Assembly (NCBI RefSeq): GCF_043641665.1
Contig: NC_092182.1
Location: forward strand, 12,896,956-12,960,955
Source: Enoplosus armatus
Lineage: Eukaryota > Chordata > Actinopteri > Centrarchiformes > Enoplosidae
Direction: 5' to 3'
DNA length: 64,000 bases
Shown here: positions 55,488 to 64,000 of the stretch, one piece after another
Layout: each line of letters begins with the position of its first letter
How positions within the stretch are numbered: the stretch's first letter is position 1
The notes under the pieces: model-generated
Seen by the model: only the letters and a program-made list of their open reading frames with translations
What the model was told of the DNA's origin: nothing
The model's database searches: none
Translations under genes and position numbers: made by a program

Positions 55488-56888
55488 TGTATCGATTAAC
55501 TCACTTGTTTTTTCCTGACTGAGTCTGCTGCCATCACGACGAGGACCCGGAGACGCACCGAAGACGGCTGGATGGATGGAACTACGATCAGGTGACATTA
55601 CCAGATAAATTCATTCATCATCAAAAATAGGGGAAGGTTTTTTTTAAGTTTGTTTAGTCTGATTGTCAAGACTTTGTGACAATTGTACTGTTCTATGTGT
55701 CAAATATCTGGCACCAAACTGATCTCAAAGAAATAGAGTTGCAAGGTGGTAGGGGTCACTAGTGTTACGATCTTGTATGTTAATGTTCTGGCCATCAGTT
55801 ATTATTATTTCAACTTTGTATAGGAAAAAACATGCTTTATTTGTCAATTTGAAATGGCAGACAGCTCTGCCATAAAGCCATGAGCTTATGCTGTAGTTGC
55901 AGTGGTTCAGAAGCCAGTTCACCTGTTCGTAGTTCCATCCATCCAGCCGTCTTCGGTGCGTCTCCGGGTCCTCGTCGTGATCGCAGTTAGTTAATTAAAG
56001 TTAATTAATTAATTAGATTAAATAACTAATTGATTTATATATTAAATCTTGTATGTAACAGGTTGTATTTATAAACTCAGAGGCATCATTTTGTGATGTC
56101 AATGATGATGTCACAATTCCTGTGCAACAAAGAACTGGTTTAAATGGATCCCTATGATGTCACTAGTGATTGAGCCAGCATCTGTCGCACAAAAATTGTG
56201 ACATCATCATTGACATCACATAATGTTTCCTCTGAGTTTATAAATACAACCTGTTACATACAAGAAGTCATGTATCGATTAACTCACTTGTTTTTTCCTG
56301 ACTGAGTCTGCTGCCATCACGACGAGGACCCGGAGACGCACCGAAGACGGCTGGATGGATGGAACTACGATCAGGTGACATTACCAGATAAATTCATTCA
56401 TCATCAAAAATAGGGGAAGGTTTTTTTTCAAGTTTGTTTAGTCTGATTGTCAAGACTTTTTGACGATTGTACTGTTCTATTTGTCAAATATCTGGCACCA
56501 AACTGATCTCAAAGAAAAAGAGATGCAAGGTGGTAGGGGTCACTAGTGTTACGATCCTGCAGGTTAATGTTCTGGCCATCAGTTATTGCTATTTCAACTT
56601 TGTATAGGAAAAAACATGCTTTATTTGTCAATTTGAAATGGCAGACAGCTCTGCCCAAAAGCCATGAGCTTATGCTGTAGTTGCAGTGGTTCAGAAGCCA
56701 GTTCACCTGTTCGTAGTTCCATCCATCCAGCCGTCTTCGGTGCGTCTCCAGGTCCTCGTCGTGATGGCAGCAGACTCAACCTGGGAAAGAAAAAGTTAAT
56801 TAATTAATTAGATTAAATAACTAATTAATTTATATATTAAATCTTGTATGTAACAGGTTGTATTTATAAACTCAGAGGCATCATTTTG

Positions 56889-57040
56889 TGATGTCAATGA
56901 TGATGTCACAATTCCTGTGCAACAAAGAACTGGTTTAAATGGATCCCTATGATGTCACTAGTGATTGAGCCAGCATTTGTCGCACAAAAATTGTGAAATC
57001 TTCAGTGACATCATAGAACCTTTTCTGGGAGTTTATAATA
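56889..57040 (+). promoter_or_regulatory. Protamine gene 1 promoter: four CRE-like sites and a TATA box
   Basis: TGATGTCA at 56889-56896, 56901-56908 and 56950-56957 and its complement TGACATCA at 57006-57013 precede TTTATAATA at 57032-57040, 43 bp upstream of the protamine ATG. In mammals CREM acts on a CRE-like site of protamine genes in spermatids; the density of sites here suggests similar control. Copies 2 and 3 have TATA boxes at 58778-58787 and 60524-60530. Confidence 0.6.
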
Positions 57041-57074
57041 GAACCTGTTACATCCAGCAGGTTGTTATTTGACC

Positions 57075-57182
57075 ATGCCACGCAGACGCAGACAGGCTTC
57101 TCGCCCCGTTCGCAGACGTAGGAGGCCTCTCAGGTCCTCTGCTGTCCGCAGGCGTAGGAGAGTTGTCCGACGTAGACGCTAG
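57075..57182 (+). CDS. Protamine, copy 1
   Basis: A single-exon gene for a 35-residue sperm nuclear protein, MPRRRRQASRPVRRRRR followed by PLRSSAVRRRRRVVRRRR; 20 of 35 residues are Arg, with no Lys, Cys or acidic residue. It packs DNA in the sperm head in place of histones. Arginine runs broken by a few neutral residues, Met-Pro start and length fit the percomorph fish protamines such as the tuna type. TATA box at 57032, ATG in context TTTGACCATGC, stop TAG at 57180-57182, polyadenylation signal AATAAA at 57260-57265. It lies in a B unit of the array. Too short for ordinary gene finders. Confidence 0.92.
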   Translation: MPRRRRQASRPVRRRRRPLRSSAVRRRRRVVRRRR

Positions 57183-57290
57183 GCAACCATATTAAACATG
57201 TAGCCCAATCATCAAAATGACAGCGCACTTAATCCATTTTTTAAGCCATAGAACACTTAAATAAAGTTCTACTACATTTAGTTTTTTATA
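57183..57290 (+). other. Protamine copy 1 3' UTR
   Basis: About 100 bp from the stop to just beyond AATAAA (57260-57265) and a T-rich stretch. The sequence is preserved in copies 2 and 3, and a diverged inverted version lies at 54190-54300. Confidence 0.65.
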
Positions 57291-58821
57291 TTAACATCAA
57301 CTTCATGTTAGGTACACAGATGCAGACGCTAGGCAGCTAGGCCACTACCAGATAAATTCATTGATCATCAAAAATAAGGGAAGGTTTTTTTAAGTTTGTT
57401 TAGTCTGATTGTCAAGACTTTGTGACAATTGTACTGTTCTATGTGTCAAATATCTGGCACCAAACTGATCTCAAAGAAATAGAGTTGCAAGGTGGTAGGA
57501 GTCACTAGTGTTACGATCCTGCAGGTTAATGTTCTGGCCAACAGTTATTGCTATTTCAACTTTGTATAGGAAAAAACATGCTTTATTTGTCAATTTGAAA
57601 TGGCAGACAGCTCTGCCCAAAAGCCATGAGCTTATGCTGTATTTGCAGTGGATCAGAAGCCAGTTCACCTGTTCGTAGTTCCATCCATCCAGCCGTCTTC
57701 GGTGCGTCTCCGGGTCCTCGTCGTGATCGCAGTTAGTTAATTAAAGTTAATTAATTAATTAGATTAAATAACTAATTAATTTATATATTAAATCTTGTAT
57801 GTAACAGGTTGTATTTATAAACTCAGAGGCATCATTTTGTGATGTCAATGATGATGTCACAATTCCTGTGCAACAAAGAACTGGTTTAAATGGATCCCTA
57901 TGATGTCACTAGTGATTGAGCCAGCATCTGTCGCACAAAAATTGTGACATCATCATTGACATCACATAATGTTTCCTCTGAGTTTATAAATACAAACTGT
58001 TACATACAAGAAGTCATGTATCGATTAACTCACTTGTTTTTTCCTGACTGAGTCTGCTGCCATCACGACGAGGACCCGGAGACGCACCGAAGACGGCTGG
58101 ATGGATGGAACTACGATCAGGTGACATTACCAGATAAATTCATTCATCATCAAAAATAGGGGAAGGTTTTTTTTCAAGTTTGTTTAGTCTGATTGTCAAG
58201 ACTTTTTGACGATTGTACTGTTCTATTTGTCAAATATCTGGCACCAAACTGATCTCAAAGAAAAAGAGATGCAAGGTGGTAGGGGTCACTAGTGTTACGA
58301 TCCTGCAGGTTAATGTTCTGGCCATCAGTTATTGCTATTTCAACTTTGTATAGGAAAAAACATGCTTTATTTGTCAATTTGAAATGGCAGACAGCTCTGC
58401 CCAAAAGCCATGAGCTTATGCTGTAGTTGCAGTGGTTCAGAAGCCAGTTCACCTGTTCGTAGTTCCATCCATCCAGCCGTCTTCGGTGCGTCTCCAGGTC
58501 CTCGTCGTGATGGCAGCAGACTCAACCTGGGAAAGAAAAAGTTAATTAATTAATTAGATTAAATAACTAATTAATTTATATATTAAATCTTGTATGTAAC
58601 AGGTTGTATTTATAAACTCAGAGGCATCATTTTGTGATGTCAATGATGATGTCACAATTCCTGTGCAACAAAGAACTGGTTTAAATGGATCCCTATGATG
58701 TCACTAGTGATTGAGCCAGCATTTGTCGCACAAAAATTGTGAAATCTTCAGTGACATCATAGAACCTTTTCTGGGAGTTTATAAATAGAACCCGTTACAT
58801 CCAGCAGGTTGTTATTTGACC

Positions 58822-58929
58822 ATGCCACGCAGACGCAGACAGGCTTCTCGCCCCGTTCGCAGACGTAGGAGGCCTCTCAGGTCCTCTGCTGTCCGCAGGC
58901 GTAGGAGAGTTGTCCGACGCAGACGCTAG
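58822..58929 (+). CDS. Protamine, copy 2
   Basis: The same 35-residue product as copy 1; one synonymous difference is seen near the 3' end (CGC for CGT in the last arginine run). The start lies 1747 bp after copy 1, in the second B unit. TATA box TTTATAAATA at 58778-58787, AATAAA at 59007-59012. Upstream CRE-like sites are kept, but the site nearest the spacer reads GTGAAATCTTCAGTGACATC as in copy 1, unlike copy 3. The identity of three complete copies with their promoters suggests all may be expressed. Confidence 0.92.
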   Translation: MPRRRRQASRPVRRRRRPLRSSAVRRRRRVVRRRR

Positions 58930-60566
58930 GCAACCATATTAAACATGTAGCCCAATCATCAAAATGACAGCGCACTTAATCCATTTTTTAAGCCATAGAA
59001 CACTTAAATAAAGTTCTACTACATTTAGTTTTTTATATTAACATCAACTTCATGTTAGGTACACAGATGCAGACGCTAGGCAGCTAGGCCACTACCAGAT
59101 AAATTCATTGATCATCAAAAATAAGGGAAGGTTTTTTTAAGTTTGTTTAGTCTGATTGTCAAGACTTTGTGACAATTGTACTGTTCTATGTGTCAAATAT
59201 CTGGCACCAAACTGATCTCAAAGAAATAGAGTTGCAAGGTGGTAGGGGTCACTAGTGTTACGATCCTGCAGGTTAATGTTCTGGCCATCAGTTATTGCTA
59301 TTTCAACTTTGTATAGGAAAAAACATGCTTTATTTGTCAATTTGAAATGGCAGACAGCTCTGCCCAAAAGCCATGAGCTTATGCTGTATTTGCAGTGGAT
59401 CAGAAGCCAGTTCACCTGTTCGTAGTTCCATCCATCCAGCCGTCTTCGGTGCGTCTCCGGGTCCTCGTCGTGATCGCAGTTAGTTAATTAAAGTTAATTA
59501 ATTAATTAGATTAAATAACTAATTAATTTATATATTAAATCTTGTATGTAACAGGTTGTATTTATAAACTCAGAGGCATCATTTTGTGATGTCAATGATG
59601 ATGTCACAATTCCTGTGCAACAAAGAACTGGTTTAAATGGATCCTTATGATGTCACTAGTGATTGAGCCAGCATCTATCGCACAAAAATTGTGACATCAT
59701 CATTGACATCACATAATGTTTCCTCTGAGTTTATAAATACAACCTGTTACATACAAGAAGTCATGTATCGATTAACTCACTTGTTTTTTCCTGACTGAGT
59801 CTGCTGCCATCACGACGAGGACCCGGAGACGCACCGAAGACGGCTGGATGGATGGAACTACGATCAGGTGACATTACCAGATAAATTCATTCATCATCAA
59901 AAATAGGGGAAGGTTTTTTTTAAGTTTGTTTAGTCTGATTGTCAAGACTTTTTGACAATTGTACTGTTCTATGTGTCAAATATCTGGCACCAAACTGATC
60001 TCAAAGAAATAGAGTTGCAAGGTGGTAGGGGTCACTAGTGTTACGATCTTGTATGTTAATGTTCTGGCCATCAGTTATTATTATTTCAACTTTGTATAGG
60101 AAAAAACATGCTTTATTTGTCAATTTGAAATGGCAGACAGCTCTGCCATAAAGCCATGAGCTTATGCTGTAGTTGCAGTGGTTCAGAAGCCAGTTCACCT
60201 GTTCGTAGTTCCATCCATCCAGCCGTCTTCGGTGCGTCTCCGGGTCCTCGTCGTGATGGCAGCAGACTCAACCTGGGAAAGAAAAAGTTAATTAATTAAT
60301 TAGATTAAATATCTAATTAATTTATATATTAAATCTTGTATGTAACAGGTTGTATTTATAAACTCAGAGGCATCATTTTGTGATGTCAATGATGATATCA
60401 CAATTCCTGTGCAACAAAGAACTGGTTTAAATGGATCCCTATGATGTCACTAGTGATTGAGCCAGCATTTGTCGCACAAAAATTGTGACATCATCAGTGA
60501 CATCATAGAACCTTTTCTGGGAGTTTATAATAGAACCTGTTACATCCAGCAGGTTGTTATTTGACC

Positions 60567-60674
60567 ATGCCACGCAGACGCAGACAGGCTTCTCGCCCCG
60601 TTCGCAGACGTAGGAGGCCTCTCAGGTCCTCTGCTGTCCGCAGGCGTAGGAGAGTTGTCCGACGCAGACGCTAG
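60567..60674 (+). CDS. Protamine, copy 3
   Basis: The same 35-residue product as copies 1 and 2, 1745 bp after copy 2 in the third B unit. TATA-like TTTATAATA starts at 60524, stop TAG at 60672-60674, AATAAA at 60752-60757. Its promoter spacer reads GTGACATCATCAGTGACATC, so it has one more intact CRE-like site than the other two. The last arginine run matches copy 2 at the synonymous site. Confidence 0.92.
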   Translation: MPRRRRQASRPVRRRRRPLRSSAVRRRRRVVRRRR

Positions 60675-61279
60675 GCAACCATATTAAACATGTAGCCCAA
60701 TCATCAAAATGACAGCGCACTTAATCCATTTTTTAAGCCATAGAACACTTAAATAAAGTTCTACTACATTTAGTTTTTTATATTAACATCAACTTCATGT
60801 TAGGTACACAGATGCAGACGCTAGGCAGCTAGGCCACTACCAGATAAATTCATTGATCATCAAAAATAAGGGAAGGTTTTTTTAAGTTTGTTTAGTCTGA
60901 TTGTCAAGACTTTGTGACAATTGTACTGTTCTATGTGTCAAATATCTGGCACCAAACTGATCTCAAAGAAATAGAGTTGCAAGGTGGTAGGGGTCACTAG
61001 TGTTACGATCTTGTAATGTTCCGGTCATCAGTTATTATTATTTCAACTTTGTATAGGAAAAAACATGCTTTATTTGTCAGTTTGAAATGGCAGACAGCTC
61101 TGCCCAAAAGCCATGAGCTTATGCTGTATTTGCAGTGGATCAGAAGTCAGTTCACCTGTTCGTAGTTCCATCCATCCAGCCGTCTTCGGTGCGTCTCCGG
61201 GTCCTCGTCGTGATGGCAGCAGACTCAATCTGGGAAAGAAAAAGTGAGTTAATTTATATATGAAATCTTGTATGTAACA

Positions 61280-61640
61280 GGTTGTATTTATAAACTCAGA
61301 GGAAACATTATGTGATGTCAATGATGATGTCACAATTTTTGTGCGATAGATGCTGGCTCAATCACTAGTGACATCATAGGGATCCATTTAAACCAGTTCT
61401 TTGTTGCACAGGAATTGTGACATCATCATTGACATCACAAAATGATGCCTCTGAGTTTATAAATACAACCTGTTACATACAAGATTTAATATATTTTTAG
61501 TTTAGAGGCAACATTTTGTGATGTCAATGATGATGTCACAATTCCTGTGCAACAAAGAACTGGTTTAAATGGATGCCTATGATGTCACTAGTGATTGAGC
61601 CAGCATTTGTCGCACAAAAATCGTGACATCATCAGTGGTA
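61280..61640. repeat. Right array edge: inverted and direct promoter copies
   Basis: Here the asymmetric promoter spacer appears first in reverse (TTGTGCGATAGATGCTGGCT, then CAATCACTAGTGACATCATA) and then forward (TTTAAATGGATGCCTATGAT, then GTCACTAGTGATTGAGCCAG). The array ends in two promoter blocks of opposite orientation without genes. Confidence 0.75.
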
Positions 61641-61669
61641 TCATAGATCATAGACAAAATGTTTCACTT

Positions 61670-62510
61670 CACTGCACATCCTAACATTTTCTTTTCTAGT
61701 TATTCCATATTTAAACTTTTTCTTGTTCTGCATCATGTTTAATGTAAATTATCCACTCATCCCATTTCCTGTCAAAAACATTGAAGACATTTTTTGAACA
61801 ATCTCAAACCATTGCTTTTTCCCTGGAGGATCAGCTTCACACCATTTTCTTGTCAAAGCTTTTTTTGCTGGCTATGAGCAAAATGTTTCAGGTATTTATC
61901 TCTTCTTTGTATGACCTCTAATAACCTGGCCTTTAACCTTTAATGTTCCCTATGGGTACATCACACTACAGTTGCTTGGAATGACATATCCCATGATGTC
62001 TTTTATGGTTACATTAACATTGTCCCAGAAAGACTTCAGTTTATTGCAGCTCCACAGTATGGTTGGCCTCCAGGTCGCCACCATATACTGTATATATAAT
62101 ATATTTATATACAGTCTATGGTCGCCACAGAGCCTCCAACATGGTTGTTAGGTGGTTAGCTGTCTCCTGATTTGGTTTGTTATGAGGAACCTGGTTAGAG
62201 ATGTCCAGCCAAACTCTCTCCATACTTGTAAGTTTGTGATAGTGCACTATTTTATACATACACTTTATATACCACGCTTCATCTAAAATTACAATATCTG
62301 ATCCCTGATCTGTGTTTTTTGTGTATGTATTGAACTACCTCTACTTTCCCCCAAGGCTTGGTAAAAGGCTGAGATGACACAAGGTCTGCCGCGGTGGTAT
62401 GCATCCACCATAATTTGAATTATACCATTCATATATGGATTTTCCAGACCACATTTACGTCTTGAAAGCAGTGATACCAGTTTGAACCACAACATTTCAT
62501 ATGGCATAAA
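61670..62510 (-). mobile_element. L1-like LINE ORF2 C-terminal fragment, decayed
   Basis: Minus-strand translation in broken frames gives LWSCNKLKSFWDNVNVTIKD, KKALTRKW-like and WFEIVQKM-like stretches in the order found at the C-terminus of L1/Tx1-type ORF2, after the reverse transcriptase. A further open part at 62289-62507 precedes it. Stops and frame changes are frequent and no reverse transcriptase core is present, so this is a 5'-truncated dead copy. Confidence 0.55.
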
Positions 62511-64000
62511 TTCACATCTCCTTCTGCCTTTTTTCTCCTGTCTGGGTTATTTTAGCTCACGTACACTTCTGTGCTGTTGCTGCAGGGAGAGTGAGAGTGC
62601 ATGTGCTGTACTGCAGATTTTCACATCCTACTTCAGTGGCTGGTTTCACAGAGAAGTGGCTTCTCTTTGCTTGCACGAGATTATGTCTGCAACAGAGCGC
62701 CATTTAAAGCCATCAGGCTGAGAGGCTCAGGTAGCCAGAATAACAATCAAACAATCAGATAAGAATTTCTAAAACCTTTGAACTGTGACGACTGCCATAC
62801 CATGCGCTCATACTCCGTAATGTATGCACTATGGGCCTCCTTGTTGCAAACACAAACACCTGCGTGTGCACCTCCACTAAAGAACTGTGCATTCATGCAT
62901 TATCAGAGCAATTAATCACACCGGCTGTTACATCGTAACTCACACCTTCCCATGTGCTATTGGGGTCAATCAGGCTTTATTAGTTCTTTTAGTACATTGC
63001 AAAACCACTACGTTGATCCAATAACATTCAATCTGATCACACTTACAGTAAACCTATGAGCGCAATGCTGTGCAAACTCATGTTTTCTCGCAAGATTTTG
63101 AAATCCAGCAAGCCTCCTAATGCAGTGAAAACAAAAGGATGCTTTTTTGGTCGACTTTCATTTAACCCCGCAGCATGACATTAGCTTAAATGTACTTCTA
63201 TGCCAGGTGTCATGCATTCAGGTTATGTGAATATTTTTGTATGAGCAATGAGGCCAATCCACCCCTGTATTTTGTGCTGCAGAACTGCTAAAAATACTGG
63301 TGCTGTTGCCATAGTAATGTGTCACTGTTAAAAAAAAAAGTAATTTCAGTCACCAAGGCAACTATCTATGTCCCACACCAGCACACCCACATGCATACAA
63401 CACAGACACAACACAGACAAACAAGCCCACTCATCCCAAAAATGCAAAAAGACGAGGAAAACGAGCAAATTAAGAGAAGAAATGTCTCAATACACGGGAC
63501 AGACTACTGTCTTCTTTCCTAAATCAAATATATTTTTGGGCTTCATCATTCAAACCATATGAACAAGCTTGAGTCTATGCTGAACAGTGAAAAACACATT
63601 CCTCTAAATCTGTTTTGTAGCAGGCATGAGCAGGGAATGTTTGGTTATTTCTAGATCTGAAAAGAGGAAACAATAATCCCTCTGATCTCAGGCCTCATGC
63701 TATCGTGTCTCCCAATCTGCCCGCCTCTCCCTTCGCTTTCCTTTGATGATGTTCACTGCAACAAACCCCCTCACATCCTGGACTGGCCGACAGATAAGAG
63801 ACTGAGTGAGATAGAGCTCCATTAATATCAAAAGAATGTCTTGTTAAGAAACCTGTGCAGCCATGACTGGATTTGATATTGCTGAATCCACTTAACCCAT
63901 AAGAACCCAGACCCATTTCCCCTCAAAGGAAAATTATGGGGAATACACCACAGACCAAGTGGACCACATTGAAGACATTTCTGATAGGTTTTTTTTATAC
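62510..64000. other. Right flank without recognised genes
   Basis: AT-rich single-copy-looking DNA. Short open frames on both strands show no recognised similarity. Confidence 0.5.

Larger units (their letters stand above)
54190..61650. repeat. Tandem protamine/promoter array (alternating ~784- and ~962-bp units)
   Basis: The landmark TTCACCTGTTCGTAGTTCCA recurs at 54315, 55124, 55918, 56702, 57664, 58448, 59411, 60194 and 61151. Spacings are 809, 794, 784, 962, 784, 963, 783 and 957 bp. Short units (A) carry the S module right of the promoter, long units (B) carry a protamine gene, and the last five intervals alternate B-A-B-A-B after A-A-A, giving a ~1746-bp higher-order period. Every unit includes a palindromic CRE-rich promoter, a TTAATTAATTAA tract and a constant segment with a minus-strand AATAAA. 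The right edge (61280-61640) has one promoter in inverted and one in direct orientation. Confidence 0.9.

Noticed and set aside
55480..55518. ATG-led short frame (MYRLTHLFFPD) after the A-unit promoter
   Set aside because: It stops after 11 codons before the S module and shows no protein features.
54931..60198. Seven repeated 65-codon minus-strand open frames beginning MNWLL
   Set aside because: They fall in the constant part of the array, contain AATAAA plus T-rich downstream sequence in the middle, and show no protein-family features. They look like untranslated DNA kept similar by recent duplication.
54190..61650. CRISPR-like direct repeats
   Set aside because: The repeat unit is hundreds of bases long, eukaryotic in setting and carries protamine genes; spacers are not unique short sequences.

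Overview
The window is nuclear DNA of a ray-finned fish, most likely a percomorph. The genes are vertebrate in type, with many short phase-consistent exons and GT-AG introns. The introns and spacers hold typical fish repeats (Tc1 with IR/DR ends, small TIR elements, an L1-like LINE tail). The last third carries intronless arginine-rich protamine genes of the perch/tuna type.

Layout, left to right. 1-~890: the 3' end of arpc4 (+). ~960-10768: pfkfb4 (-), 14 coding exons, meeting arpc4 tail to tail; its introns hold a Tc1 copy, an LTR-like block and two TIR elements. 11000-17700: a gene-poor spacer with one transposon nested in another and a GC-rich stretch that could be a distal first exon of pfkfb4. 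17744-21091: a compact nine-exon gene (-) for a 361-residue WASP-like protein without a normal WH2 domain or CRIB core. 22642-27237: mapkapk3 (-). 28536-35138: uroc1 (-), 19 exons. 36931-38511: chchd4 (-). 40672-46358: sec61a1 (-). 46360-54180: gene-free spacer with relic repeats and a long tetranucleotide microsatellite. ~54190-61650: a tandem array whose repeating unit carries a nearly palindromic promoter rich in CRE-like sites. Three units each hold a complete protamine gene with the same predicted protein; the others hold an arginine-codon-rich module (S) at the same place. 61670-62510: an L1-like LINE relic (-). The remainder is unremarkable.

Six single-copy genes run in the same direction. 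They serve unrelated housekeeping or tissue roles: glycolytic control, p38 signalling, histidine breakdown, mitochondrial import and ER translocation. Their human counterparts lie on chromosome 3 as I recall it, so this looks like a conserved block rather than a functional cluster. The protamine array is the most unusual part: protamine gene, bidirectional-looking promoter and a divergent polyadenylated unit are repeated with an alternating period of about 784 and 962 bp (about 1746 bp for a pair). Exon coordinates were worked out by hand from splice sites, reading phase and similarity to remembered families; no alignment was run.
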